From NCBI GenBank assembly GCA_964446935.1, contig CAYUQI010000006.1, positions 1 to 64,000 of the forward strand: 64,000 nt of DNA, given 5' to 3'. Source of the stretch: UASB124 sp964446935. GTDB taxonomy: Bacteria; Babelota; Babeliae; Babelales; RVW-14. The notes under the pieces are model-generated. The model saw only the letters and a program-made list of their open reading frames with translations, searched no databases and was not told where the DNA came from. The position numbers were made by a program, and so were the translations under genes. Numbering within the stretch: the first letter of the stretch is position 1; each line of letters opens with the position of its first letter. Below, in pieces: positions 35,424 to 44,639 of this stretch.

Positions 35424-36563
35424 ATGAACATTCGTGCACACATTCTTTTGTGCATGTTGGTGTTGGGGAATGATAGGGTGTGGTCACGCACGTCTGATTT
35501 TTTTCCGCCATATTCCAATTCTGATTATTCGTGTCGGTGTCTACCGAATTTTGACGGTGCTTTGTATCGAAGCATCTCATCAACGAATGAAGGGTTCGTT
35601 GTTCATCGACATATCTGTGAGCTTCAAACGTATCTTCGTTCTTTACAGCCACATATAACCTTTATAGCAGAACTTTTGGATGGCAATACTACTGATGTTG
35701 CTGATTGGTTCAATCGTCAAGCTAAGAGCATTCGCGATTCTGAGGAATCACGTGGTTTGATCGCCTGGCTTCGAGAAACTGCTGCTGTTTTATTGGGACA
35801 ACAAGCGTCCCTTACTCATGATCTTCATGCTGAAATTTCAGCATTCCCCTTTGATGAAATGATCGAATGTGTTCACTCTAATGCTGTTAAACAAGCACTG
35901 GGGCTCTACAAGACTAATGGCACCTGCGAACCATTGAGAGTACAATGGCGATCCTTAATTGATTTTGCGTCGAATAATGATGCAACAGGATTAGATCAAA
36001 ACTTTGCTGAAGATATACAAGCAGCCATTGCTACAGGTTTGAGCGAGATTGATGCTAAAGTACACAGCGCCTTTGTGGCAGCAAAAGATTATGCCAACCT
36101 ATGTTATGTATTACATGTCTTCTTAGCACAACGGGGCATGGGGTATTGCGTGGGAGAATCAAAGGATGCCGCTTCATGGATTGCGAATACCCTTGGCATA
36201 TCTCAACCTAATGCTGTTTTTAATCTTTATACAATCTACGACAAGGTAAGCTCATTACCACTTGAAAAAACACTTGCTTCAATCGCAAACTTTATTAAAA
36301 GTTTTAAAACTGCGCTCGAAAAGTTGCAAAAGGAGGCTGCAACGGGCTTTGTGGGGTGGCTTCAAAATAAATGGGTACTCATGCCAATTGCTATTGGCAT
36401 AATTATGGTGAAGACCGTACAATTTTTCTTGAGTGATTCCAGTGGTAGTGTTCTATCATCAAATACATCATTGAATAGTACTTCTTCGGGTAATACGTCT
36501 TTACCGTTGTATGGGTCGGGTCGTTTATTAGATTACTCCCAGGCAGAGGATGGTTATGTTTAA
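35424..36563 (+). CDS. Exported membrane-anchored hypothetical protein
   Basis: 379 residues, not recognised. It has a signal peptide (about 1-20), a long helical extracytoplasmic region with six to eight cysteines, a hydrophobic segment near the C-terminus (VLMPIAIGIIMVKTVQFFL) and a Ser/Thr/Asn-rich tail. ATG 35424 is chosen over two upstream GTG codons because AGGTGGTG is placed correctly for it. Its stop overlaps the CarD-like gene start, so the two are translationally coupled, an odd pairing of an envelope protein with a transcription factor. Confidence 0.68.
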   Translation: MNIRAHILLCMLVLGNDRVWSRTSDFFPPYSNSDYSCRCLPNFDGALYRSISSTNEGFVVHRHICELQTYLRSLQPHITFIAELLDGNTTDVADWFNRQAKSIRDSEESRGLIAWLRETAAVLLGQQASLTHDLHAEISAFPFDEMIECVHSNAVKQALGLYKTNGTCEPLRVQWRSLIDFASNNDATGLDQNFAEDIQAAIATGLSEIDAKVHSAFVAAKDYANLCYVLHVFLAQRGMGYCVGESKDAASWIANTLGISQPNAVFNLYTIYDKVSSLPLEKTLASIANFIKSFKTALEKLQKEAATGFVGWLQNKWVLMPIAIGIIMVKTVQFFLSDSSGSVLSSNTSLNSTSSGNTSLPLYGSGRLLDYSQAEDGYV

Positions 36564-37110
36564 AATAAAAGACCGTGTTATTTATCCTGGGCATGGGGTT
36601 GCCTTAGTTGAAAATGTAATCGAAAGGGCGGTATCGGGAACATCTATATCATTTCTTAAATTAACATTTGTATTTAAGGATATGACTATTTTGGTTCCAC
36701 TGTACAATGTGGAGACTATAGGGATTCGTTATCCATGCAAGGAGGAGGAGGTTGAAAAAGTTTTTGGCGAGCTTGCAAAAAGACCAGAAAGGAAGCTGGA
36801 AAGCATTGATTTCACACCAAGCGGTTGGAATCGTCGGCATAAGGATTATCAAGCAAAGATTTTGAGCGGGAATATTGTTGAGATTGCCAAAATTTATCGT
36901 GACCTCATGCATATTGCACAACAAAAAGATCTTTCATTTGGTGAACGTGGGGTTCTTGCGACGACAGAAGAGTTAATTGCACAAGAAATTCAGATTGTTC
37001 AAAACAAAGAACGAGAGTTTGTTACCCAGATGCTCCGTAAGCCCTTCAAGCAATTTATCTTTCACGATCGATCATTTTTACAACCAGAAACACCTCCCTC
37101 AACATTATGA
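36556..37110 (+). CDS. CarD/CdnL-family RNA polymerase-binding regulator
   Basis: 184 residues. The N-terminal Tudor-like domain reads KIKDRVIYPGHGVALVENV, then LVPLYNVETIGIRYP, the signature of CarD-CdnL-TRCF RNA-polymerase-interacting domains. The helical C-terminal domain has the LSFGERGVLATTEELIAQE segment that, in CarD, contacts promoter DNA at the bubble edge. Such proteins stabilise open complexes at rRNA and other promoters. Start: ATG 36556 follows GAGGATGG; ATG 36550 is too close to it. It overlaps the upstream gene by 8 bases and miaA by 4. Confidence 0.9.
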   Translation: MFKIKDRVIYPGHGVALVENVIERAVSGTSISFLKLTFVFKDMTILVPLYNVETIGIRYPCKEEEVEKVFGELAKRPERKLESIDFTPSGWNRRHKDYQAKILSGNIVEIAKIYRDLMHIAQQKDLSFGERGVLATTEELIAQEIQIVQNKEREFVTQMLRKPFKQFIFHDRSFLQPETPPSTL

Positions 37111-38048
37111 TGCCACGTGCCATTATCATTACAGGACCAACAGCATCGGGTAAGACACACGTTGCCGAGATGCTTGCTATGCGTATTGGCGGTGAGATTA
37201 TTAACGCTGATATGGGACAGATGTACACTCCTCTGACCATTGGTACCGCCAAACCTAATTGGCGTCAAGCGCCCGTTGCCTGTCATCTTTTTGATATTCT
37301 TCATGAACCGATTGAATTCAATGTGCAGCAGTATCGAGCTCGTATTCTTGAGCTTGTCAGCGAAATAATTACGCGCAAGCATGTGCCTATTATTGTTGGA
37401 GGCTCTCTGTTTTATCTTTCATCGCTCTTTTTTCCACCGAAAGAACAGACTATAACTACTACACATAAGGCAGTTGCTCACATTGATATGGATCAAGATA
37501 CAGCTATATTATGGCAAGAACTTAAAACAATAGATCCAGAACGTGCCGCAGTACTTCACCCTAATGATCGGTATCGCATTGTAAGGGCGCTGACATTGTG
37601 GCAACAGACAGGGCACAAGCCATCAACCCTGCGGCCAGTTTTTCATGAGCCATTCAAGGCATTGGTTGTGGTTCTCGATCCGTTACGTAACGTTTTGTAT
37701 GAACGTATTAACAAGCGAACAAATGACATGGTTTTGCAGGGATGGATTGATGAGGCACATGGGCTTCTTAATACGTCCTGGGAGCCCTTTGTTGCCAAAA
37801 AGGGGATTATTGGTTACGAGCAGCTCTTTGCGTGGATATGCGCTGGACGATTGCAAGATACTCGTGATGCAGTATTTGCGGATATTGCGCAAAGAACGCG
37901 GAATTATGCGCAGCGGCAGATAATATTTCTGAGGAAGTTTATAAGAGAATTAGGAGCGCATGGAGTATCGACATATGCCGTTTCTGATATGACCAATGAT
38001 GGGGTGTTGTTGATGAAGAGAATTAATGAATTTTTGATGAGCTCGTGA
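37107..38048 (+). CDS. miaA: tRNA dimethylallyltransferase MiaA
   Basis: MiaA prenylates A37 of tRNAs that read UNN codons. 313 residues with P-loop GPTASGKT (10-17), INADMGQMYTPLTIGTAKP (the family's D-S-x-Q-x-Y...IGTAKP block, with M for S), VGGSLFYL and HPNDRYRIVRAL. The C-terminal QRTRNYAQRQIIFLRKF is also typical. It overlaps the CarD-like gene by 4 bases, so it is the third gene of a coupled operon. Confidence 0.95.
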   Translation: MMPRAIIITGPTASGKTHVAEMLAMRIGGEIINADMGQMYTPLTIGTAKPNWRQAPVACHLFDILHEPIEFNVQQYRARILELVSEIITRKHVPIIVGGSLFYLSSLFFPPKEQTITTTHKAVAHIDMDQDTAILWQELKTIDPERAAVLHPNDRYRIVRALTLWQQTGHKPSTLRPVFHEPFKALVVVLDPLRNVLYERINKRTNDMVLQGWIDEAHGLLNTSWEPFVAKKGIIGYEQLFAWICAGRLQDTRDAVFADIAQRTRNYAQRQIIFLRKFIRELGAHGVSTYAVSDMTNDGVLLMKRINEFLMSS

Positions 38049-38058
38049 TTAAGAAAAG

Positions 38059-38086
38059 AGGCCAGGGTTCAGAAGAACCATGGCCT
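38059..38086 (-). terminator. Intrinsic terminator for the small LRR gene
   Basis: 12-base arms (38059-38070, 38075-38086) with one G-A mismatch and an AGAA loop, followed on the minus strand by CTTTTCTT. It separates convergent miaA and the LRR gene. Confidence 0.72.
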
Positions 38087-38114
38087 AGAAAAACTTAATA
38101 AATCGCCTTTTAGA

Positions 38115-38918
38115 TTAAACGTATATAAACTTAATTGGCAATCCACCACGTCCATCTATCAGCATATTTTCGAAATTGAATCCTTTGTCCGTCCCTTTAA
38201 GTTTTAATGACATGATTACTTCTGTTATATAATTGAACCAACATTTAAGGGTTTGAAGATTTTGCGGGATTTTAAGTATTTTCAGATCGTCACAGCATTC
38301 GCAATTAAGGTCCTGAAGTGAATCTGGAAGCTTTTCTAATATAGTCAATTTCTTGCAGTTAAAGCAATCAAGGGCTACGATTTGGTGTCTTATAGAACAT
38401 AAGATTGTTTGTAGTTGTCTGGTTGATATGGTGGTGTTGCTTACAGCTAAACGTATCCTGATTGGTTGTGAGCTAGGTGCAAAAAGCTTTTCTAATTTAA
38501 GAATTGTGGTTTTAAGAGCAAGGAAACTCTCTAGATTGTCTTCAGTTATATGCACGGTGTAATAAAACTCAACAATATCGATGCTTCTTTCGGTAAATAA
38601 CGCTAACAATTGTTGTAGTTGCTCAACAGACATGTCCATAACGTCTATATCGAGTTTAACGTGTGCTATGAACGTATGATTTGTGAAATATTGTCTTTCT
38701 TCTGCCATTTTTTTCTGAAAAGTATTGTTATTAATGAGGTTTTGCTGTGTTACATAAACAGTGTGTATAAACTTCGGTTTCTTGGTGGGATCATCAATAA
38801 GATTGGCTTCTGTCGCGTTACGCTTTCCTTTTCTTGGTTGTTCGATGGCATTAAGTGAACAACAGGCAATAAGCGCTAATGCCGATATACTTGCTTTTAA
38901 AAGAGTAGTGAGCTTCAT
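38115..38918 (-). CDS. Exported short leucine-rich-repeat protein
   Basis: 267 residues with a signal peptide (1-24, ending LNAIEQ). The middle is mixed alpha/beta. Near residues 185-240 there are two or three short LRRs of the LPxxLxxLxC type (KLPDSLQDLNCECC, IPQNLQTLKCW), the same style as the larger neighbour. The two genes also share the N-terminal MKLT...K signal and a TN/IST-x-x-QL-x-x-LL segment, so they are probably paralogues. No F-box is visible here. A KRN/KKPK basic stretch follows the signal peptide. Possible secreted host-interaction protein; function inferred only. Confidence 0.7.
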   Translation of the reverse strand: MKLTTLLKASISALALIACCSLNAIEQPRKGKRNATEANLIDDPTKKPKFIHTVYVTQQNLINNNTFQKKMAEERQYFTNHTFIAHVKLDIDVMDMSVEQLQQLLALFTERSIDIVEFYYTVHITEDNLESFLALKTTILKLEKLFAPSSQPIRIRLAVSNTTISTRQLQTILCSIRHQIVALDCFNCKKLTILEKLPDSLQDLNCECCDDLKILKIPQNLQTLKCWFNYITEVIMSLKLKGTDKGFNFENMLIDGRGGLPIKFIYV

Positions 38919-38963
38919 ATAACCTCGTCTGAGTTTGGGACCAAGTAAAGCTGGCCCTGATTG

Positions 38964-40490
38964 TCATTGAACATATGTTATGTGATCTTTAAGGTGTGGA
39001 CAATTTTTTAAGAGTTCTGCTTCAAGCTTCTTCTGTCCAAAATGTAATGTTGCTGTTGTTAACCCTGTACAACCATTACAGGAGAGCCATTTAAGGCTAT
39101 TTGGAAGTTGCAGAGCTGTTAATCCAGTACAACCACTACAAAAGAGTTCGGTAAGCCTATCTGGAAGTTGTAGCGCTGTAAACCCAGTACACCCATTACA
39201 GGAGAACTGTGTAAGACTATTTGGAAGTTGTAGAGCTGTTAATCCAGTACAATCATTACATGAGAGTGTTGCAAGGCCATTTGGAAGTTGTAGTGATGTT
39301 AACCCTGTACAACCATTACATGAGAGTGTTGCAAGGCCATTTGGAAGTTGTAGTGATGTTAACCATGTACAACCACTACAAAGGAGTTCGGTAAGGCTAT
39401 TTGGAAGTTGTAGAGCTGTTAATCCAGTACAACTATTACAGTAGAGTGTTGTAAGGCCATTTGGGAGGTGTAGTGATGTTAATCCAGTGCAACCATTACA
39501 GGAGAACATTGTAAGGCTATTTGGAAGTTGTAGTGATGTTAATCCTGTACAACCATCACAGGAGAGCCATGTGAGGCTATTTGGAAGGTGTAGAGCTGTT
39601 ATTTTTGTAACATTATTACAACTAAGGGAGGTGATATTGTTACAACCGGTAGCGTTGAGAGATTTCATTGAGTTTTGTATTTGTGGTAACGCCAATAACC
39701 TTGCTAGCTGATTGTTAGTTATGTTCGTATTGCTGACATCGACATGTAGAGTTTTAATTTGGGGATTTTTTGCCAAGAAATTGGACAAGTCAATTAAAAA
39801 TTTATCAAAAGACGTTAACGTTTTATTTGTTATTCTTATCGTTATTTTATTAACTGTTTGCCCAATTGTTTGTAAATATTTACATGCTCGTTTCATAGAA
39901 AGTAAATCGTAAATAGGGCTGTTGTTTATTTGTGTGGCTTTTATTGATGAAGACGATGATGTATTTGAAGATGAATCATTATTTTCATGAGTCTCTGTAG
40001 TAGATGACGTTTGGGCAACAAAATTGGCTATGAGCACTAAAATTTCTGGTGGCAATACATCGAGATCTCCGGCAGATAAGCAGTTTTTAATGTTTTGTTC
40101 CTGAGGGGGGTTGCATTGTATAGTAAAAGTTTCAATATCACTATTGCTTTGTTTGATGTTGTTTGTTTGCACGACTGTTGTTGATGAAGATGATGATGAA
40201 CTTGAAGCTGGATGATTGTTTATATGAAGATTTGTAGCTTCCTGAAGTATTTCAATATCAGCAAATTCACCTCCCCGTGTTCTTTCAATTGTTAGAATTT
40301 GTTTGCAGAGGCTGTTAATATTGCTGCCTTCGTACTTATTCTTATTCATGGTTAAAAGATTTTTAATGTGTAGTGCTCGTTCATCGAGGTCTCTTATTTG
40401 CTCGTTCATATTCATTGCCCCTGCTTGCGGAATGCAGGCAGCAAGTATTATTACTGCTGTACCGATTTTTAAAATATGAGTGAGTTTCAT
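38964..40490 (-). CDS. Exported F-box-like plus leucine-rich-repeat protein
   Basis: 508 residues. ATG 40490 follows GGAGG and begins a signal peptide (1-25, cleaved after PQAGA). A Ser-rich tract (96-104) leads to an F-box-like stretch: LPPEILVLIANFV (146-158), then, after a Ser/Thr/Asn insert, DLLSMKRACKYLQTI (195-209). Together these match the two halves of the eukaryotic F-box. Nine near-perfect 20-residue LPN-x-LxxLxCxxCTGLTxLQ repeats occupy 302-481. F-box/LRR proteins are substrate receptors of SCF ubiquitin ligases; the bacterial version would recruit host Skp1. F-box assignment is by eye and split; the LRR is certain. Confidence 0.8.
   Translation of the reverse strand: MKLTHILKIGTAVIILAACIPQAGAMNMNEQIRDLDERALHIKNLLTMNKNKYEGSNINSLCKQILTIERTRGGEFADIEILQEATNLHINNHPASSSSSSSSTTVVQTNNIKQSNSDIETFTIQCNPPQEQNIKNCLSAGDLDVLPPEILVLIANFVAQTSSTTETHENNDSSSNTSSSSSIKATQINNSPIYDLLSMKRACKYLQTIGQTVNKITIRITNKTLTSFDKFLIDLSNFLAKNPQIKTLHVDVSNTNITNNQLARLLALPQIQNSMKSLNATGCNNITSLSCNNVTKITALHLPNSLTWLSCDGCTGLTSLQLPNSLTMFSCNGCTGLTSLHLPNGLTTLYCNSCTGLTALQLPNSLTELLCSGCTWLTSLQLPNGLATLSCNGCTGLTSLQLPNGLATLSCNDCTGLTALQLPNSLTQFSCNGCTGFTALQLPDRLTELFCSGCTGLTALQLPNSLKWLSCNGCTGLTTATLHFGQKKLEAELLKNCPHLKDHITYVQ
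39061..39600. repeat. Nine 60-bp tandem repeats encoding LRRs
   Basis: Nine direct repeats of exactly 60 bases, in frame with the F-box/LRR gene. The units at 39241-39300 and 39301-39360 are identical over 47 consecutive bases, which suggests recent duplication or gene conversion. Confidence 0.92.
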
Positions 40491-41021
40491 AACTAAAAAC
40501 CTCCGAATATGATCTAATTTACAATTTTTGCTGATTTGTAATGAAATTGAGTAATGGAATATTAAAATCCTATCACACTTCCCCTGATAAGTAAAATTAT
40601 ACATCTGTAAATAAACGACCCCGGTATTGATGTTTTCAGCTTGAAACAAATTGGCTAATATCGCGCAACGGCTTTATTCAGTATGAAACCATAAGTTTTG
40701 TTTTATTGGCAGCGTTATTTTCAAATAATCTCTCTCTATTTATTCCCAGATTGAAAATTTTATGATTTTTGACCGCCAGCGACTACTTTGAGCTCCCTAG
40801 TTCAAGCATTAACCCTGTGAAAAACATTCAATAAAATTGATTTTCGTTGGTGTCTTTTGTTTTGTCGATTAGGTCGATGTATTGACGATATTTTTCATTT
40901 TGAGACAGGTAATGGGAATAAATCTTAATGGAAAAAAAACATGTTATACGGTACAATGCATTGGTAATGAAATTTATTAAAAAGAGAGAAATCTCAAAAC
41001 CTCCTGTAGAAAGGACTTTTC
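40491..41021. other. Intergenic region between divergent LRR and ppiD-like genes
   Basis: 531 bases with no supported gene. A possible -10 TACAAT at 40953-40958 lies about 65 bases before the ppiD-like start with a weak TGGAAA at -35. On the minus strand a frame open from about 41020 to a stop at 40828 has protein-like residues at its end but no start codon or ribosome binding site. It may be chance or a gene remnant. Confidence 0.4.
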
Positions 41022-42980
41022 GTGATTTATATTTTTAGAAAAGAAATGAAAAAATGGCATACAGTGTTGTGGATTGTTTTTGCATCACTAGGCCTGAGCG
41101 GCGTTTCGTTCTTTATGTTCCGACAAAAACACTGGTCAGAAATGACCGTTGCAAAGGTCAATGGGTACCCCGTGTACTTCGATGAATATCGGCGTGTGTT
41201 GGTTGAAGTGCAAGAACGTGTTAATCAATTGCGCCCATTGGCACGTATGTATGGCATGTCAGAAGAAATGTTTTTGAGTGCATTTTTGGGTGTAACAAAT
41301 CCAGAAGAACTTGCGCTTGAAACATGTATCAAAGATAAATTGTTTGATTATATTGAACACCCTTTTAATATAACACTCGATAAAAAGTGGTTCCAAAATG
41401 AATTAATCAAAGCAATGCCACAGCTGACTGATGAGAACGGTCGCATTAATATGGATATGTATCAGCATTATCTTGAGCGACTTTCTATGACGCCAGCAGA
41501 ATATGAGAGACGTCGTAAAGCAGAATTTCAACGTGGTGTGATTAATCAATTTATCCAAGGATCAACCTATATTCCTGGGTTTATTACCAGGGAAGCATTC
41601 AATGAAGCACATGTGGCAAAAAGCTTTGCTGTTATTGAATTTCCATACCAACATTTTCTCAATCAGGTCAAAAAAGAAGCGGTTGATGATAAAACACTTG
41701 ATGCATTCTATATCGGTCATAATGATGAATATAAAATACCAGAGCAACGCAAAGCTCGTTATTGGGAAATGACCCCAGAAATGTTTGGACAAAAAATTGA
41801 TGTTGACGAAGCAACCATTAAAAATTTTTATGACAAGCATAAAACTAATCTCTACCGCATATCTCCTAAGATTAAAGTTCGTCATATCTTCATAAAGGCT
41901 TCAACACCCCAGGCGCGTGAAAAAATTCATACGTTGTATGATCAAGCTGTAAAAGCACCTAACAAATTTGCAGAGTTGGCCAAACAGCATTCCGAAGATA
42001 CTGCGACAGCTAAATCTGGTGGAGTGATTGATTTTTTTAGTAAAGGAACCAAGGATACTGATTTTGAACGAGCAGCATTCAGACTTCATACCGAAAATGC
42101 TATTTCTCCTATCATCAAAACCAAACAGGGTTACGAGATTATTCAACTTGTGAGTCGTATTGCAGCCTCTGCTAAACCATTTGATTCGGTTAAAGATGAT
42201 ATTGCCAAAACGATTCGCGCCAAGCGTTCACTTACGGCCGTGCGCAGTGAGTTGGAAACCTTGACGCGATCAATGCGTGAAGATGCTAAGGCATTAGATC
42301 GTTTTGTAGAACGTTATCATGCCAAGACAAAGGAAACTGATTTAATGACAGAGCAAGATAGCAATCGTTCGGGAATTGAGGCGCAGTTGGCAAGACATCT
42401 GTTCTCTCCCCATAAACGACAAAGCACCTTTGGCTATTTTGTTGAAAAAGATGTCTATGTATTGTATCAATTGGCAGAAGTGAAAAAAAGTTACATCCCC
42501 GCCTTTAAAGATATCAAGGGCAAGGTGATGGATGATTTTTATGCTGCAAAGACTGAAGCATTGGCAAAGAACAGTTTGAAAGATGCTCGGGCTGCAATTC
42601 TTGCAAAAAAAATGACCTTGGAGCAATTTGCTGAACAGCAAGGACGTAAAGTCATCAAAACAACCAACGTCAGAAAAAATGATACAATTCCAGAACTTAA
42701 GATTAATCCTGCCATCAAAGAAAAAATGTTTATGCTTTCCGACCCTTCCCAAGTGCTTGAGTTCAAAGACAAAGATACCTTTTATTTGGCTCAGGTCCGC
42801 GATATGCAAGCCCCTAAGGATGCTATCTCTGATCAGGAACGTTCCAAAATAATTAAACAAGAGAAATATAAAGCGAATATGCAGCATTTATCAGCGTTTA
42901 TTGCTTCTTTGTATAGAAATGCTACAATAGAAACCGATAAAGCAATACTTGAAAAACAACGTCAATCCATGAAAGATTAA
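41022..42980 (+). CDS. PpiD-like membrane-anchored peptidyl-prolyl isomerase
   Basis: 652 residues. An N-terminal membrane anchor (about 12-32) precedes a SurA/PpiD-type chaperone domain (MTVAKVNGYPVYFDEYRR), and a parvulin domain lies around 275-385 (IKVRHIFIKAS, FAELAKQHSEDTATAKSGG, IIKTKQGYEIIQL). A long C-terminal chaperone region may hold a second degenerate parvulin unit. Such proteins help outer membrane and periplasmic proteins fold. GTG 41022 is chosen because AGAAAGGA lies 7 bases upstream; ATG 41046 is an alternative. It heads the long housekeeping block and is 4 bases before recA. Confidence 0.9.
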   Translation: MIYIFRKEMKKWHTVLWIVFASLGLSGVSFFMFRQKHWSEMTVAKVNGYPVYFDEYRRVLVEVQERVNQLRPLARMYGMSEEMFLSAFLGVTNPEELALETCIKDKLFDYIEHPFNITLDKKWFQNELIKAMPQLTDENGRINMDMYQHYLERLSMTPAEYERRRKAEFQRGVINQFIQGSTYIPGFITREAFNEAHVAKSFAVIEFPYQHFLNQVKKEAVDDKTLDAFYIGHNDEYKIPEQRKARYWEMTPEMFGQKIDVDEATIKNFYDKHKTNLYRISPKIKVRHIFIKASTPQAREKIHTLYDQAVKAPNKFAELAKQHSEDTATAKSGGVIDFFSKGTKDTDFERAAFRLHTENAISPIIKTKQGYEIIQLVSRIAASAKPFDSVKDDIAKTIRAKRSLTAVRSELETLTRSMREDAKALDRFVERYHAKTKETDLMTEQDSNRSGIEAQLARHLFSPHKRQSTFGYFVEKDVYVLYQLAEVKKSYIPAFKDIKGKVMDDFYAAKTEALAKNSLKDARAAILAKKMTLEQFAEQQGRKVIKTTNVRKNDTIPELKINPAIKEKMFMLSDPSQVLEFKDKDTFYLAQVRDMQAPKDAISDQERSKIIKQEKYKANMQHLSAFIASLYRNATIETDKAILEKQRQSMKD

Positions 42981-42984
42981 ATAG

Positions 42985-44022
42985 ATGGAAGAACATAAAG
43001 TTAAGACATCATCTGAGCGAAGCAAAGCTCTTGAGGTTGCTTTAGCTCAAATTGACAAACAGTTTGGTAAAGGCTCTGTCATGCTCTTGGGGCAGAAGGC
43101 CGATTTGAAATATGAAAGTATATCAACTGGTTCGATTTTAATCGATCAAGCACTTGGTGTTGGTGGTTTTCCTCGAGGAAGAATAATCGAGGTTTATGGT
43201 CCAGAAGCTTCTGGCAAAACAACCGTAACACTTCATGTTATTGCTCAGGCACAAAAGACAGGCGGCATTTGTGCCTTTATAGATGCCGAACATGCTCTTG
43301 ATCCAACCTATGCTTCAAGCATAGGAATTAATACTAATGATTTGATTATTTCTCAACCTGATTACGGTGAACAAGCTCTTGATATTGTTGAAATGCTTGT
43401 TCGTTCTGGTGCTGTTGATGTCATTGTCATCGATTCAGTCGCTGCACTTGTTCCCAAGGCTGAGCTTGAAGGGGATATGGGTGACGTGCACGTTGGATTG
43501 CAAGCGCGTCTTATGTCACAAGCGTTGCGTAAATTGACACCTGTTGTTCACAAATCAAAGACGGTCTTGATCTTTATTAATCAAGTTCGTAGCAAAATTA
43601 ATGCAATGCCATTTGGCGATCACGAAACCACAACTGGTGGTAATGCTTTGAAATTTTATGCATCCATGCGTTTGGAAATCAGACGTATTGCGACATTGAA
43701 AAAGAATGACAAACCAATAGGAAACCGTGTTTTGGTAAAAGTTGCCAAGAACAAGGTTGCTCCACCATTCAAACGAGTAGAAATTGACTTGTTGTTTGGT
43801 GAAGGATTTAGCAAAGAGTTAGATTTGCTTGATGCAGCTAGTGCCTATGGAGTCATTCAACAAAGCGGAGCTTGGTTTACGTTCAATAATGATAAAGTTG
43901 CCCAAGGCCGTGATAATTGTTTGAAGAAATTAAAAGAGGACGAGAAGTTTTATAATAAAATATACGAGGCTGTGCAAAAGTCTTTGGATAAGCCTCTGAA
44001 CCAGGGAATTGAGGGTGAATAA
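42985..44022 (+). CDS. recA: Recombinase RecA
   Basis: 345 residues. Walker A GPEASGKTT (72-80), FIDAEHALDP, the VIDSVAALVPKAELEGDMGD block and loop L2 in FINQVRSKINAMPFG are typical. RecA drives strand exchange and LexA cleavage; no LexA gene is in the window and recX, a common neighbour, is missing. Its end overlaps the infC start, and the overlap consists of an AAT triplet run that gives five consecutive stop codons in the recA frame. Confidence 0.98.
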   Translation: MEEHKVKTSSERSKALEVALAQIDKQFGKGSVMLLGQKADLKYESISTGSILIDQALGVGGFPRGRIIEVYGPEASGKTTVTLHVIAQAQKTGGICAFIDAEHALDPTYASSIGINTNDLIISQPDYGEQALDIVEMLVRSGAVDVIVIDSVAALVPKAELEGDMGDVHVGLQARLMSQALRKLTPVVHKSKTVLIFINQVRSKINAMPFGDHETTTGGNALKFYASMRLEIRRIATLKKNDKPIGNRVLVKVAKNKVAPPFKRVEIDLLFGEGFSKELDLLDAASAYGVIQQSGAWFTFNNDKVAQGRDNCLKKLKEDEKFYNKIYEAVQKSLDKPLNQGIEGE

Positions 44023-44581
44023 TAATAATAATAAAAAGTTTAAAGAAAAAAATACTGACGCGTTGAAATATTTTGTTAACGAACAAATTCGTGCAGACCG
44101 TATCATGGTTGTTGATCAACATGGACAAAGCTTGGGTTTAATCCCGCGCTTTCAAGCTCTTATGAAAGCCGAAGAGGCGGGGCTTGATTTGGTCCAGGTT
44201 GGTGAAAAAGATGGTGCACCGGTTACTAAGCTCATGGACTTTGGCAAGTTTTTGTATGCCAAGAAAAAACAACTTGCCGATGCCAAAAAGAATCAAAAAG
44301 TTGTTGTTATTAAAGAGCTTAAGATGCGGCCTCAAATTGGTGAACAAGATTACATTACCAAGCTTAATCAGGCTGTACAATTCTTTAAAGATGGCAACAA
44401 GGTTAAGTTTACATTGCAATTTCGCGGTCGCGAAGCAACCATGATTGAAGATATTGGACCTAAACTTTTTGCTCGAATTATGAGGGACCTGGCTGCTAAA
44501 GAGGTTGGTTCTTTAGTTGAAGAAAAAGACGCTCGTAGCGGCTCATTTTGGTCTAAAATATTTTATGTTAAGGGCAAGTAG
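44015..44581 (+). CDS. infC: Translation initiation factor IF-3
   Basis: About 188 residues. N-terminal domain with VNEQIRADRIMVVDQHG and linker, then the C-terminal domain KELKMRPQIGEQDY...FFKDGNKVKFTLQFRGRE (in part), typical. GTG 44015 is preferred because AGGG sits 8 bases upstream; TTG 44009 is also in frame. infC often uses rare start codons, so other choices exist. The first codons encode a run of Asn from an AAT repeat. It overlaps recA by 8 bases and precedes rpmI and rplT, the usual order. Confidence 0.95.
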   Translation: MNNNNNKKFKEKNTDALKYFVNEQIRADRIMVVDQHGQSLGLIPRFQALMKAEEAGLDLVQVGEKDGAPVTKLMDFGKFLYAKKKQLADAKKNQKVVVIKELKMRPQIGEQDYITKLNQAVQFFKDGNKVKFTLQFRGREATMIEDIGPKLFARIMRDLAAKEVGSLVEEKDARSGSFWSKIFYVKGK

Positions 44582-44639
44582 TTTTTAATACTTGCTTGTT
44601 TGTATTTTTAATAATTAATTGAATTGTGTGAGGAATAAA

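Noticed and set aside
39061..39600. Regular direct repeats that could suggest a CRISPR array
   Set aside because: The units are contiguous 60-base repeats in frame with an LRR gene, with no unique spacers.
40828..41020. Minus-strand open stretch ending in protein-like residues upstream of the ppiD-like gene
   Set aside because: No start codon or ribosome binding site; may be a gene remnant but cannot be supported.
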